A DNA stretch of 64,000 nucleotides from Halomonas binhaiensis (GTDB lineage: Bacteria > Pseudomonadota > Gammaproteobacteria > Pseudomonadales > Halomonadaceae). The DNA lies in NCBI RefSeq assembly GCF_008329985.2, contig NZ_CP038437.2, positions 434,001 to 498,000 of the forward strand. The letters run 5' to 3'. Below, piece after piece: positions 25,856 through 35,717 of this stretch. A program made the position numbers and the translations under genes. Below the pieces are notes generated by a model. The model did no database searches, was not told where the DNA came from, and saw only the letters and a program-made list of their open reading frames with translations. The number at the start of each line of letters is the position of its first letter. Position 1 is the stretch's first letter.

Positions 25856-26815
25856 TCAGCGCTGGTGGAAGCCATGGTCCAGCAAGGTAAAACGGAAGTG
25901 GTGCTGTGACGAACAGATCACCTGCTTATCGCGAGTGATGAAGATGGCCTCGATATCAGGGAGGTCTGACAGATAATCGATGCTCTTCTTCATTCCCATT
26001 CCGTAAAATAATGTGGTGTAGATGTCGCCATCAATCGAGCGTTCGGAAATGATGGTGACACTGAGTAGCTCGTTATCCAACGGATAGCCGGTGTTTGCAT
26101 CCAGTATGTGGTGGTATATCTGGCCGTCCTGCTCAAGAAAGCGTTCATAAATGCCGGATGTCACCACTGATCTGTTGGTGACTTCAATGATGCCAACCAA
26201 TTCATCCGAAGCAGCAAACGGTTTTCTCAGGCCAATTAACCAGCCTGTTGCGCCAGGAGGTTTCCCCAGTGTCTGTACATTGCCTCCGAGGTTGATCAGT
26301 GCGTTGCTGACCCCTTTTTGACGCAGAAAGGCCTGCACACAATCAGCAATATAGCCTTTGGCGATAGCGCCAAGGTCAATTTCCATCCCGGTTTTGGCCA
26401 GGAACACTGTCTGTGCGATGTCATCCAGCAACACGTCATGTGGATTGCAAAGGGAGAGTCGTGACTGTAATTCCTCTTCAGACGGCACTCTATTGCCATG
26501 AAAACCGATTTTCCAGCACTTCACCAGTGGCCCGATGGTCAGGTTGAAGAGGCTACCCGGTAACAAGCTGACGGATTTTGCGATACGAACAAGCTCAAGA
26601 ACCGACGGGTTGACTCTGACAGGGCGCACACCGGCAGCAAGGCTGATATTCATGACTTCAGAAGGCGAGCGATTTGCCGTCAACAGGTTTTCCTGATGCT
26701 TTATCAAGCGGAAAACCTGCCTGGCCAGCGCATCATTGTGCTCGAAGAGTTTGAGTAGAATAGGCGACCCCATCAGCACAGCGGAATAAGCGTAGACTTG
26801 CTGTTCTTTAGGCAT
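25856..26815 (-). CDS. apbE: FAD:protein FMN transferase (ApbE family)
   Basis: Flavin transferase that attaches FMN from FAD to a threonine or serine of target proteins. The frame opens with a GTG twelve codons upstream, but the ATG at 26815 (MPKEQQVYAY) has an AGAGG site and is preferred, giving 319 residues. Family motifs are IDLGAIAKGY (about residues 146-155), ALINLGGN and the C-terminal HHILDANTGYP. No signal peptide or lipobox is seen, unlike periplasmic ApbE lipoproteins, so it should act in the cytoplasm. It starts 61 nt after the flavoprotein gene on the same strand, whose FMN_bind domain carries the matching target motif. It is very likely the dedicated maturase for that neighbour. 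Confidence 0.9.
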   Translation of the reverse strand: MPKEQQVYAYSAVLMGSPILLKLFEHNDALARQVFRLIKHQENLLTANRSPSEVMNISLAAGVRPVRVNPSVLELVRIAKSVSLLPGSLFNLTIGPLVKCWKIGFHGNRVPSEEELQSRLSLCNPHDVLLDDIAQTVFLAKTGMEIDLGAIAKGYIADCVQAFLRQKGVSNALINLGGNVQTLGKPPGATGWLIGLRKPFAASDELVGIIEVTNRSVVTSGIYERFLEQDGQIYHHILDANTGYPLDNELLSVTIISERSIDGDIYTTLFYGMGMKKSIDYLSDLPDIEAIFITRDKQVICSSQHHFRFTLLDHGFHQR

Positions 26816-26876
26816 GTTCGCCTCTGCTCGTGATCGGGAAAGGCGGCCCACACATTATCGTAGGGCCGCTCCTGGT

Positions 26877-29654
26877 TCAGCGTTTGGCGAACGCCGCAGC
26901 GTTACGTCCCGCCAGGATGCCAAAGATGATGATGTCGGCGACCGCATTGCCGCCGATGCGGTTGGCACCGTGAATGCCTCCAACCACTTCACCCGCCGCC
27001 CAGGCACCGTTGATGACCTGCTGCTGACTGTCCAGAACTGCAGTATCAGTGTTTATGGTGACGCCACCCATGGTGTGATGTACGCCGGGCGCAATACGAA
27101 TCGCGTGAAAAGGGCCTTCATTCAACGGGTGACGTAGTGCGGTGGTCCTCCCAAAATCGTCGTCTTGCTGCTTGGTGACAAACTGGTTGTAGCGATTCAT
27201 TGTTGCTGCCAGTGCCGACTGGTCCATATTGAGCTTGACCGCCAGCTCATGAACCGTCGGCGCGCTAATGACAAGCCCTTTGGCCATATATTCATCAGTG
27301 GCTTTGTTGTTCTGGCGAACCTGTTCATCAAAGATTATCCACGCACTTTTTTCAGGCAACGCGATGATCTGTGCTGATACCTTGTCCCGAGTTTCCATTT
27401 CGTTGAAGAACCGCTGACCAGACTGACTCACCAAAATCGCGCCACCGCCACGAATGGATTCCGAGATCAGGTATGAGGTGGTTTGCTCAACGGTCGGATG
27501 GATTTGGATTTCGCTCATGTCGACGGTATCTGCACCGATTTCCTGCAGCATGGTAATGCCACTGCCGGTCGCGCCTTTATGATTGGTCGTGACAAAGCCG
27601 TCCAGCTCAGGACGATATTCAACTACCATCTCCCGGTTGGCACTGAACCCACCGGTCGCAACAATCACGCTTCTGGCGTTGAGGATGCGGGCATCGTTGT
27701 ATTCATCGACCACCTCTACACCTGTTACAACACCATCCTCATACAGAATTTTCGATACTGCGGTTTCCAGCAACACCTCGATATTGCGTCTGTTGATGTT
27801 CTTGACCAAACCGCTGATCAGAAAGCCGCCTACTGCAGAACGGTCAGCTGGACGATGCGTGCGATCGAGACTCATGCCGCCGGTAATCGTGATGTCACTC
27901 AGTTCGATATCATGATTTTCCAACCAGTCGATTGCCTCCGGTGCCAGTTCGACAAACTCACGCAACAGAGCCGGGTTGTTCTTGAATTTTCCACCTCTCA
28001 AAGTTTCTTCATAAAACAGCTCCTTGCTGTCTTCAATGCCCTTCTGTCTCTGGAAGCGGGTTTCCGCCGCGTTCATGCCCACAGAGGCCTTGATGGTATT
28101 GCCACCAATGGTTGGCATTTTTTCGATGATCACCACTCGAGCACCGTCATCATGTGCCTGAATGGCGGCTGCCAGTCCTGCTCCGCCGCTACCGATAATT
28201 ACCACATCGAAGTCCTGTGGTGCCGCAGGATTACCTCCTTCTTCAATTACATGCTCTTTGCTTGAGGTGGTCATGGCACGAGATACTGCCTTCTTCAGCG
28301 CCTCACTTTGAGTGGTTGCGCCGCTTATCGCGTCGACGTGGGGGCTATTGGCCACCAGCATTCTCGTGCGAAGACTTTCGAAGGTGGTGGTGAAGTCAAC
28401 ATCGAGTGTGTCATCAGGAACCAGTGAAATATCAGTGATACGATCGGTATCCAGGGTGACATTTATTTTCAGCTTCAATGCTTCAGCTTCGACTTTTTCC
28501 TGGTATACGCCTGCCTTGTATTTGCGGCCAGTATCGCTTATGTCACGAATCATCGCGTCAACCAGTGAGAAGCGCCACAGTGGCTCAGGAATATGCAGTG
28601 CCTCGCGCTGGGTGCTGTCGATGTACAGCTCCAGCTTGTCGGCATTGATGATACGGTCAGCCCAATCCGGGTAGGCGATACAGGCTTTACCGATCGCCAC
28701 CAGATCGTAACCATGCTCCAGCGCTGACTCGGCGTCCTTCTTGTTAACCACTCCGCCCACACCCATCACCGGGATTTTCGCCAGCGTTTCAGAGCGCTGC
28801 TCACAGAACTTGGTGACCAAAGGGGTTGGGTCGCTAGTATCGACCATGGAAGAGCGCAATAATTGACCGACAGAAAAATGGACGTAATCAAGACCACGCG
28901 CTGCCAATTTCTCCAGCAGATACATCGTGTCATCGAAGCGGATGCCCGGCACTTCGATCTCTTCGGGAGAAAAGCGATAACCGATGATGAAGCCCTCATG
29001 GGCAAAGCGCTCGGCCATCTTGTGGGTGATTTCCAATACTTCCAGCGGGAAGCGTGCGCGGTTATCTCGACTACCGCCCCATTTGTCATCACGCTGATTG
29101 GAGTTTGGTGAGTAAAACTGTTGAATCAGATAGGTATTGGCGCCATGAATTTCAACGCCATCGAATCCGGCTTTAATCGCACGGTTCACGGCATCACCAA
29201 ATTTGGTGATCATCACATCAACATCTTCAGCGGTTAACGCCTGCGGCTGTGTCGCACCTTCACGCGGTGCTGCGATGGCACTTGGCGCGACAGGTGTCTT
29301 TCCTCCAATCAACTCCGGCTCCACCATACGGCCACCGTGATAGATCTGAAGGATCGCTCGTGATCCTTCAGATTTGATGGCGTCTGCAATTCTTTTCAGG
29401 CCTGGGATCTTGTTGTCACTATCAATCGCGATAGCGCCAGGAAATGCTGGTCCTTTGGGGTCAATGAAGCAGCATTCCACGATGACCGTACCAATGGACC
29501 CTGCGCGGGATCGGTAATATTCCACCAGGTCGCTGGTAACAGTGCCGTCATGAAAGCCGGCGCAGGTTGTCATCGGTGCCATCACGAGACGATTTTTCAG
29601 AACGGCACCGCCTGGCAGTGTAAGAGAATTCAGAATGGGGGTGAGCTTGTTCAC
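26877..29654 (-). CDS. Three-domain flavoprotein: OYE / FMN_bind / fumarate-reductase-like
   Basis: It has 925 residues and a GTG start (MNKLTPILNS) with GGAG 10 nt upstream. Residues 1 to about 365 are an Old Yellow Enzyme-type barrel with the H170-x-x-N173 substrate pair. Residues about 375-462 are an FMN_bind domain with ISGATT at 443-448; Thr447 is the expected FMN attachment site for ApbE. Residues about 482-925 are a FAD_binding_2 reductase with the dinucleotide motif GSGGAG (488-493). Relative to Shewanella flavocytochrome c, H719, R756, H860 and R899 match the catalytic H365, R402, H504 and R544, and E732 and R735 match the proton-path E378 and R381. There is no signal peptide or haem motif. 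This architecture is that of cytoplasmic NADH-dependent fumarate or acrylate (2-enoate) reductases. The exact substrate cannot be told from sequence. Confidence 0.88.
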   Translation of the reverse strand: MNKLTPILNSLTLPGGAVLKNRLVMAPMTTCAGFHDGTVTSDLVEYYRSRAGSIGTVIVECCFIDPKGPAFPGAIAIDSDNKIPGLKRIADAIKSEGSRAILQIYHGGRMVEPELIGGKTPVAPSAIAAPREGATQPQALTAEDVDVMITKFGDAVNRAIKAGFDGVEIHGANTYLIQQFYSPNSNQRDDKWGGSRDNRARFPLEVLEITHKMAERFAHEGFIIGYRFSPEEIEVPGIRFDDTMYLLEKLAARGLDYVHFSVGQLLRSSMVDTSDPTPLVTKFCEQRSETLAKIPVMGVGGVVNKKDAESALEHGYDLVAIGKACIAYPDWADRIINADKLELYIDSTQREALHIPEPLWRFSLVDAMIRDISDTGRKYKAGVYQEKVEAEALKLKINVTLDTDRITDISLVPDDTLDVDFTTTFESLRTRMLVANSPHVDAISGATTQSEALKKAVSRAMTTSSKEHVIEEGGNPAAPQDFDVVIIGSGGAGLAAAIQAHDDGARVVIIEKMPTIGGNTIKASVGMNAAETRFQRQKGIEDSKELFYEETLRGGKFKNNPALLREFVELAPEAIDWLENHDIELSDITITGGMSLDRTHRPADRSAVGGFLISGLVKNINRRNIEVLLETAVSKILYEDGVVTGVEVVDEYNDARILNARSVIVATGGFSANREMVVEYRPELDGFVTTNHKGATGSGITMLQEIGADTVDMSEIQIHPTVEQTTSYLISESIRGGGAILVSQSGQRFFNEMETRDKVSAQIIALPEKSAWIIFDEQVRQNNKATDEYMAKGLVISAPTVHELAVKLNMDQSALAATMNRYNQFVTKQQDDDFGRTTALRHPLNEGPFHAIRIAPGVHHTMGGVTINTDTAVLDSQQQVINGAWAAGEVVGGIHGANRIGGNAVADIIIFGILAGRNAAAFAKR

Positions 29655-30288
29655 TGATGATCAACTCCAGAATTAAAAGCTTTGGCTGCCCCGGTGGATA
29701 CTTTCTCAAATTTGATCAAGTGGTCCGATTGCATGCGGTTGCTTTGAACGTTTCTCTATCTGAAATGGCCAGTGGTTTTATTTATTTGGCTTTTATGGTG
29801 TCAGGAGTGATTTTTAAGATGGTGTTGATGGGCTTCAGTCGTTGTTGTCATGAGCTGAGGGCAATTGAAGCCGTGAGAGCAGGTCGGGCGGTCTCTACGT
29901 ATGAACGGTGTTCACGTCGTTGCCCGAGCAAATATCCCTTATCGAAAGCTGGCTCCATTATTTGACGATTTGACCTTGCCCGGTGTTGTCCTGTCTCAAG
30001 CTTATGCTTGTCTGGCAGCCAGTTCCCGATGACAGTAGGGGATATGCCTATCTGGAGGTACCCAGGAATAATCCATGCCGATCTTCGAGGTGAGTGTTGG
30101 GGGGCTGTTTGGAAGGGGTTGTTTGGGCGGGATTTTGTGGCAGTGGTTGGTGGCTCTGGTGGGAACCTAGGGCCCGGAGCCATCAAGGACGGCTTCTGGC
30201 CCGCGAGGTGGTTATGAGCGCTGTATTTCCGACTTCCAGCCCCCATCAATGACAAGAACATCGTCATTGATGGGGGCTGGCATTTCCA
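29655..30288. other. 634-nt intergenic region upstream of the flavoprotein gene
   Basis: Lies between the flavoprotein gene and the end of uvrA. Open frames of 69-139 residues exist on both strands but have no convincing start signals or family patterns. The only clear structure is the 18-bp hairpin near the uvrA end. A TTGATCAA palindrome at about 29718-29725 is too short for an FNR site. No clear promoter for the flavoprotein gene was found. Confidence 0.5.
30236..30280 (-). terminator. 18-bp perfect hairpin after uvrA
   Basis: A perfect 18-bp stem (one arm CCAGCCCCCATCAATGAC) with a 9-nt loop, starting 8 nt after the uvrA stop. On the minus strand no T-tract follows, so it may be a 3'-end stabiliser or a factor-assisted terminator. 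Confidence 0.6.
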
Positions 30289-33189
30289 TCAGGCGGTCGC
30301 CTTTTCCTTGCCGCCTTTCCCTGTCTTGCGATTGCCTCTGGCTTCGGTATCTGTGCGATTGGTCTGGCGTCCGAGCAGTGGCTTGAGGAAGCGTCCTGTA
30401 TGTGAGATATCCATGTCCGCGACTTGCTCCGGAGTGCCTTCGGCGATGATCTGGCCGCCACCTGAGCCACCTTCCGGGCCCAGATCGATGATCCAGTCTG
30501 CCGTCTTGATCACATCAAGGTTGTGCTCGATGACGACGATGGTGTTGCCATGGTCGCGCAGGCGGTGCAGCACGGTAAGCAATTGGCGAATATCTTCGAA
30601 GTGCAGGCCGGTGGTGGGTTCGTCGAGGATGTACAGTGTCTTGCCGGTATCGCGCTTGGCAAGTTCGCGAGCGAGCTTGACGCGCTGGGCTTCACCTCCG
30701 GAGAGGGTAGTTGCGCTTTGCCCCAGGCGAATATAGGTCAGGCCCACATCGGTAAGTGTCTGCAGGCGGCGGGCGATGGCGGGCACAGGGCTGAAGAATT
30801 CCAGCGCTTCCTCGACCGTCATCTCCAGCACTTCGTCGATAGTCTTGCCTTTGTACTGGATCTCCAGGGTCTCGCGGTTATAGCGCTTGCCCTTGCACAC
30901 ATCGCAGGGAACATAGATGTCGGGCAGGAAGTGCATCTCGACTTTGATCATGCCTTCGCCCTGACAGGCTTCGCAGCGCCCTCCCTTGACGTTGAACGAG
31001 AAGCGACCGGGCTTGTAGCCCCTTGAGCGTGCCTCCTGAGTACCGGCGAACAGCTCGCGAATCGGCGTGAATATTCCGGTGTAGGTGGCCGGGTTCGAGC
31101 GTGGAGTACGGCCGATAGGGCTCTGGTCGATATCGATGACCTTGTCGAGCTGATCCAGGCCCTCGATGTCGGTATAGGGAGAGGGTGTCAGGGTTGTGGC
31201 GCGGTTCAGCTCTCGGGCGGCAATCGGCATCAGGGTCGTGTTGATCAGCGTCGACTTGCCTGAGCCCGAGACGCCGGTCACGCATATCAGCAGCCCCAGG
31301 GGGAGTTCGAGGGTGACGTTCTGCAGGTTGTTGCCGGTGGCGCCGACCAGGCGCAGTACCTTCTCGGGGTTGCCCGGAATCCGCCAAGGCGGCACGTCAA
31401 TGGCTCTGGCACCTGACAAGTACTGACCCGTCAGAGAACGCTTGTTGGCCATGATCTGCTCGGGTGTGCCCTCGGCAACGATCTCGCCGCCATGCACGCC
31501 TGCGCCGGGGCCAATGTCCAGGACGTGGTCGGCTGCGCGGATAGCGTCTTCGTCATGCTCGACAACAATCACGGTGTTACCCAGGTCGCGCAGATGCTCT
31601 AGCGTCTTGAGCAGGCGGTCGTTGTCACGTTGGTGCAGGCCAATGGAAGGTTCATCGAGAATGTACATGACGCCGACCAGGCCTGCGCCGATCTGGCTGG
31701 CCAAACGAATGCGCTGCGCTTCGCCTCCTGACAATGTTTCGGCACTGCGTTCCAGCGTCAGGTAATCGAGACCCACATTGACCAGGAATTCCAGGCGCGC
31801 AGAAATTTCATTGAGGATCTTTACAGCGATCTCACCCTTCCGCCCTGGTAATACCAGATTGCCGAAGTAATGTTGAGCGTCGCCGATAGGCAGGCGCACT
31901 ACGTCCGGGAGTGTGGTGTCATCCACATAGACGTGGCGGGATTCCTTACGCAAGCGGGAACCTTCACAGGTCTTGCAGGGCTGCACGGCGATATAGCGAG
32001 CCAGCTCTTCGCGAACCGTGCTGGATTCTGTTTCGCGATAGCGACGACGAAGGTTGGGCAGCACGCCTTCGAAGGGATGCTCGCGGGTCACCTTCTTGCC
32101 GCGGTCGTTGACATAGGTGAACGAAACTTCATCTTTGCCGCTACCGTGGAGAATGATTTCCTGTTCATGACGGGCAAGCTCTTGCCACGGCGTCTCCAGG
32201 GTGAAGCGATAGTGGTCGGCCACAGCCTGCAGTTGATTGAAGTAATAGACACTGCGTCGGTCCCAGCCTTTGATCACTCCTTCTGCCACGGAGAGCTCCG
32301 GGTGACTGATCAGCTTGTCGGGATCGAAGAACTGCTCCACGCCCAGCCCGTCACATGTGGAGCAGGCTCCTGCCGGGTTGTTGAACGAGAACATGCGAGG
32401 CTCGAGCTCGGCAATCGAGTAGCCACATACCGGGCAAGCGAAACGCGCTGAAAAAGCGACGTCGTCGTGCTCACCATCCATGAAGTGAATGGTAGCGGTG
32501 CCATCCGCAAGGCCGAGAGCCGTCTCGAAGGATTCTGCCAGGCGCTGGGCCAGGCCATCACGGACCTTGATACGATCCACGACGACGCTGATGTCGTGCT
32601 TGCGGTTCTTGTCCAACGGTTTGACGTCATCCAGTTCCAGCACCTGGCCATCGATCATGGCGCGTACGAAACCCTGGGCACGCAGTTCGGCCATCAATTG
32701 CAGGTGCTCACCCTTGCGCCCACTGACGACAGGGGCCAGTAGCATCAACCTGCTGCCTTCGGGCAGTGCCATGACCTGATCGACCATCTGTGACACGGTC
32801 TGGGCTTCGAGGTCTTCACCATGGTCCGGGCATCGTGGCGTACCGGCACGGGCGAACAGCAGCCGCAGGTAGTCGTAGATTTCGGTGATGGTGCCGACCG
32901 TGGAGCGTGGGTTGTGGGATGTGGATTTCTGTTCGATGGAGATAGCAGGCGACAAGCCCTCGATATGATCCACATCGGGCTTTTCCATCATCGACAGGAA
33001 CTGGCGTGCATAGGTGGAGAGCGATTCCACGTAACGCCGTTGGCCCTCTGCATAGAGCGTATCGAAGGCCAGGGAAGACTTGCCGGAGCCAGACAGACCT
33101 GTGACGACAATCAGCTTGTCCCGAGGGAGCTCGACGTCGATCTGCTTGAGGTTATGGGTGCGCGCACCCCTGACCAGAATCTTGTCCAT
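30289..33189 (-). CDS. uvrA: Excinuclease ABC subunit A
   Basis: DNA-damage recognition ATPase of nucleotide excision repair, working with UvrB and UvrC. It has 966 residues (E. coli 940), the excess being mainly a basic, low-complexity C-terminal tail rich in K, R, G and T. The first Walker A is GLSGSGKSS (31-39) and the second is [12 protein letters not shown] signatures are [12 protein letters not shown] and [12 protein letters not shown]. Both zinc modules are present (CPVCG ... CSTCDGLG and CEACQGEG ... CDVCKGK). It is transcribed away from the MFS gene, with a TATAAT box 30 nt upstream. No LexA box was found in the intergenic region. Confidence 0.98.
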   Translation of the reverse strand: MDKILVRGARTHNLKQIDVELPRDKLIVVTGLSGSGKSSLAFDTLYAEGQRRYVESLSTYARQFLSMMEKPDVDHIEGLSPAISIEQKSTSHNPRSTVGTITEIYDYLRLLFARAGTPRCPDHGEDLEAQTVSQMVDQVMALPEGSRLMLLAPVVSGRKGEHLQLMAELRAQGFVRAMIDGQVLELDDVKPLDKNRKHDISVVVDRIKVRDGLAQRLAESFETALGLADGTATIHFMDGEHDDVAFSARFACPVCGYSIAELEPRMFSFNNPAGACSTCDGLGVEQFFDPDKLISHPELSVAEGVIKGWDRRSVYYFNQLQAVADHYRFTLETPWQELARHEQEIILHGSGKDEVSFTYVNDRGKKVTREHPFEGVLPNLRRRYRETESSTVREELARYIAVQPCKTCEGSRLRKESRHVYVDDTTLPDVVRLPIGDAQHYFGNLVLPGRKGEIAVKILNEISARLEFLVNVGLDYLTLERSAETLSGGEAQRIRLASQIGAGLVGVMYILDEPSIGLHQRDNDRLLKTLEHLRDLGNTVIVVEHDEDAIRAADHVLDIGPGAGVHGGEIVAEGTPEQIMANKRSLTGQYLSGARAIDVPPWRIPGNPEKVLRLVGATGNNLQNVTLELPLGLLICVTGVSGSGKSTLINTTLMPIAARELNRATTLTPSPYTDIEGLDQLDKVIDIDQSPIGRTPRSNPATYTGIFTPIRELFAGTQEARSRGYKPGRFSFNVKGGRCEACQGEGMIKVEMHFLPDIYVPCDVCKGKRYNRETLEIQYKGKTIDEVLEMTVEEALEFFSPVPAIARRLQTLTDVGLTYIRLGQSATTLSGGEAQRVKLARELAKRDTGKTLYILDEPTTGLHFEDIRQLLTVLHRLRDHGNTIVVIEHNLDVIKTADWIIDLGPEGGSGGGQIIAEGTPEQVADMDISHTGRFLKPLLGRQTNRTDTEARGNRKTGKGGKEKATA

Positions 33190-33219
33190 TGCTACCTCGC
33201 GGCCGCGGGAAAAAGATCA

Positions 33220-33249
33220 ATTATAGGGGGTCAAGCGGTGCTGCGGCAA
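33220..33249 (-). promoter_or_regulatory. Probable uvrA promoter
   Basis: Read on the minus strand: TTGCCG (33249-33244), an 18-nt spacer, perfect TATAAT (33225-33220), about 30 nt before the uvrA start. The spacing is one longer than ideal. No CTG-N10-CAG LexA operator overlaps it. Confidence 0.5.
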
Positions 33250-33283
33250 AGTAAAGGACGCCTGATTCAAGGTGACTCGGCAT

Positions 33284-33312
33284 TTCACGGCTGGGTACGA
33301 AAACGGTAGAAT
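33284..33312 (+). promoter_or_regulatory. Probable promoter of the MFS transporter gene
   Basis: TTCACG (33284-33289), 17-nt spacer, TAGAAT (33307-33312), followed by a GCGCGC stretch, about 50 nt before the MFS start. Confidence 0.5.
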
Positions 33313-33363
33313 GCGCGCTTCGTCTCCGGGCTTCATGTCCTCTTTTCAAACACCAGGTTTTTT

Positions 33364-34749
33364 ATGTCCAAGGCACTGCTTCTAGCCACCGAGCGGCGGG
33401 CCATTGTCGGCTTGGCCGGCCTTTACGCCACGCGCATGCTCGGCTTGTTTATGGTGTTACCCGTACTGGCACTCAATGCAGATCACTATGCTGGTGCGAC
33501 CCCGCTGCTGGTGGGGCTGGCACTAGGTATCTATGGTCTGACCCAGGCCGTATTGCAAATTCCTTTCGGATTGCTGTCCGACCGCATCGGGCGCAAGCCG
33601 ATCATTGCCGGCGGTCTGCTGCTGTTTCTGCTGGGCAGCATTGTGGCTGCGCAAGCCGACTCCATTGCAGCACTGATTCTAGGACGCAGCCTCCAAGGAA
33701 GTGGTGCTGTGGCTGCTGCCATCATGGCGTTGCTGGCCGATCAGACCCGGGAGCAGGTACGAACTGCCGCCATGGCTACCATCGGTCTATCCATCGGCGT
33801 TGCCTTTGGTGTAGCCATGGTACTTGGTCCATTTGTCAGTACCCACTTTGGTCTTTCCGGAGTGTTCTGGTTGACGGCAGGGCTTGCGGCACTTGGTCTG
33901 TTGGTTCTCTGGAAGCTGGTGCCTCGGGCTCCACAGCGCCGTGGCCACCAGGATGTCGGTATGGATCGCAGCCAGCTCAAAAGCATTCTCGGACGATTTG
34001 ACCTATGGCGCCTGGATGCTTCCATTTTTGGACTGCACCTGATCCTGATGGCAATCTTCACCGCAGTCCCTTTTCGATTGATCAATGTTGGCATTGATGA
34101 GGCACATCATGGCCTGGTCTATCTCGGTGTGATGGGGCTGTCTTTCATTGCCATGGTGCCGCTGGTAATTGTTGCCGAGAAGCGGCGCAAGATGAAACTG
34201 ATGTGTCTGGGAGCCATTGCCGTCATTACTCTTAGCCTGATAGGGCTGGGGCTGGCCAGCTCTGGGCTGGTGGCTCTCATGGCCTGGTTGTTTGCCTTTT
34301 TCACGGCTTTCAACCTGCTGGAGGCGACGCTGCCGTCATTGATCAGCAAGATGGCACCTGCCGGGGCCAAGGGCACCGCTATGGGCATCTATTCCACCAG
34401 CCAGTTCATGGGAGCCTTTTTAGGCGGCGTAATGGGTGGCTGGTTATCCCAGCAATATGGACTGACAGCAGTATTCATTGGTGCAGCCGTATTCGGGTTA
34501 GGCTGGTTCCTGCTGATGCTCGGCATGACACCACCAAGACATCTTTCCAGTGAAGTGGTGGCGCTGGGGCCAGAGCAGCAAGGTGATACTCTTGATAGTT
34601 TGATGGAGCGCTTTGCGGCAGTGGCTGGTGTTGAAGATGTGATGGTCGTGCCAGAAGAGCACACGGTTTATCTCAAGGTGGACCGTGCCAGGCTTGATCA
34701 TGAAGCTTTAGCACGCTTGACCGGGAACCAGGAAGGTCATGCAGCCTGA
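33364..34749 (+). CDS. MFS transporter, YajR-like, with C-terminal YAM-type domain
   Basis: Inner-membrane secondary transporter of the major facilitator superfamily. It has 461 residues with twelve hydrophobic segments. The motif A loop GLLSDRIGRKPII follows TM2, and a second conserved arginine-rich loop follows TM4. Residues about 390-461 form a soluble tail (MERFAAVAGVEDVMVVPEEH ... YLKVDRARLDHEAL) like the ferredoxin-fold YAM domain of E. coli YajR. The order uvrA, MFS, ssb is also found in Pseudomonas, so the context is conserved. Substrate is unknown; drug or proton-coupled export is the usual suggestion. It is divergent from uvrA. Confidence 0.88.
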   Translation: MSKALLLATERRAIVGLAGLYATRMLGLFMVLPVLALNADHYAGATPLLVGLALGIYGLTQAVLQIPFGLLSDRIGRKPIIAGGLLLFLLGSIVAAQADSIAALILGRSLQGSGAVAAAIMALLADQTREQVRTAAMATIGLSIGVAFGVAMVLGPFVSTHFGLSGVFWLTAGLAALGLLVLWKLVPRAPQRRGHQDVGMDRSQLKSILGRFDLWRLDASIFGLHLILMAIFTAVPFRLINVGIDEAHHGLVYLGVMGLSFIAMVPLVIVAEKRRKMKLMCLGAIAVITLSLIGLGLASSGLVALMAWLFAFFTAFNLLEATLPSLISKMAPAGAKGTAMGIYSTSQFMGAFLGGVMGGWLSQQYGLTAVFIGAAVFGLGWFLLMLGMTPPRHLSSEVVALGPEQQGDTLDSLMERFAAVAGVEDVMVVPEEHTVYLKVDRARLDHEALARLTGNQEGHAA

Positions 34750-34840
34750 CTCAGGTTGATTCGATAGTGCATGAATGTCCTGCATGTCATGTTGCTCTTG
34801 TCTTACAGCCAATGCTGATACGCTGATGACTGCGGCGTGA

Positions 34841-34935
34841 TATCGGGATCTCGCGTATAGTATCGGGATCAACTTTCGCATTGAATTTTCGCATTGAATT
34901 TTTAAGGGCTCGCATAGCCCTGGTTTGCATAGCCC
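34841..34935 (+). repeat. Three short tandem duplications upstream of ssb
   Basis: In the 95 nt before ssb, three different words are each repeated: TATCGGGATC at 34841 and 34861 (period 20), TTCGCATTGAATTT at 34875 and 34888 (period 13), and GCATAGCCC at 34912 and 34927 (period 15). They look like slippage products or tandem regulatory sites. The intended ssb promoter was not clear. Confidence 0.7.
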
Positions 34936-34952
34936 AAGTAAAGGAGTCAACC

Positions 34953-35615
34953 ATGGCCCGTGGCATCAACAAGGTCATCCTCATCGGTAACCTCGGTCAG
35001 GATCCTGAGGTCCGTTTCACTCCGTCCGGTACCGCGGTGGCCAACCTCAACCTGGCGACGACCGATAACTGGATGGATCGCCAGAGCGGGCAGCGTCAGG
35101 AGCGGACCGAGTGGCACCGTGTGGTGCTGTTCAACAAGCTGGCTGAAATCGCCCAGCAATACGTCAAGAAGGGCGCCAAACTGTATATCGAAGGCCGCCT
35201 GCAGACTCGCAAGTGGCAGGACCAGAATGGCCAGGATCGTTACTCCACCGAGATCGTTGCCAACGACATGCAGATGCTCGATGGGCGTGGTGATGGTGGC
35301 CAACAGGCTGGTGGATTCGGCGGTGGCCAGCAAGGAGGTTATGGAGCTCAGCAGGGTGGCGGCTTTGGCGGTGGCCAACAGGCGGCTTATGGCGCAGCTG
35401 CGCCTCAGCAGGCCCCGGCCCCACAGCAGCAGTCCAACTTCGCCGGCCAGCAGAGCGGCGGTTTCAGTGGCCAACAAGGTGGCGGTTATGGTGGCGGCCA
35501 GCCGGCACAACAGCCCCAGCAGCCTCAGCAGCCCAGTTCAGGCGGCCAGAAGGGCGGTTTCGGTGCTCCGGATCCCGGCAGCTTCGATGATTTTGATGAC
35601 GAGATCCCGTTCTAA
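34953..35615 (+). CDS. ssb: Single-stranded DNA-binding protein
   Basis: Binds and protects single-stranded DNA in replication, recombination and repair, and recruits partners by its C-terminal tip. The frame extends 24 codons upstream, but [15 protein letters not shown] after AAAGGAG is the family start, giving 220 residues (E. coli 178). Residues 1 to about 110 are the OB fold ([31 protein letters not shown]). The linker, about 100 residues, is rich in Gly and Gln with imperfect GGGFGGGQQ and QQPQQP repeats and is longer than in E. coli. The tip is DDFDDEIPF, the standard acidic partner-binding peptide. Confidence 0.98.
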   Translation: MARGINKVILIGNLGQDPEVRFTPSGTAVANLNLATTDNWMDRQSGQRQERTEWHRVVLFNKLAEIAQQYVKKGAKLYIEGRLQTRKWQDQNGQDRYSTEIVANDMQMLDGRGDGGQQAGGFGGGQQGGYGAQQGGGFGGGQQAAYGAAAPQQAPAPQQQSNFAGQQSGGFSGQQGGGYGGGQPAQQPQQPQQPSSGGQKGGFGAPDPGSFDDFDDEIPF

Positions 35616-35648
35616 GGCCAAGCGCCTGTCTACCTGCCTGTGCGTCGA

Positions 35649-35675
35649 GAAGCCCCTGTTTTGCAGGGGCTTCTT
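35649..35675 (+). terminator. Terminator-like hairpin after ssb
   Basis: A 10-bp stem GAAGCCCCTG / CAGGGGCTTC with a TTTTG loop, 33 nt after the ssb stop and followed by only two T. It is a weak intrinsic terminator. Just downstream, a 13-nt word (TCGCCATTGAGAC) is duplicated at 35684 and 35699, immediately before the LacI-family gene. Confidence 0.65.
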
Positions 35676-35717
35676 GCGATGGCTCGCCATTGAGACCTTC
35701 GCCATTGAGACACCAGT

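Noticed and set aside
27483..28265. 260-residue plus-strand frame inside the flavoprotein gene
   Set aside because: Fully inside a well-supported gene on the other strand; no family pattern.
29718..29725. TTGATCAA as an FNR site for the flavoprotein gene
   Set aside because: FNR needs TTGAT-N4-ATCAA; here the halves overlap.
29657..29965. 102-residue plus-strand frame between the flavoprotein gene and uvrA
   Set aside because: Lacks a good ribosome binding site and any recognisable pattern; hydrophobic middle is probably chance in AT-rich DNA.
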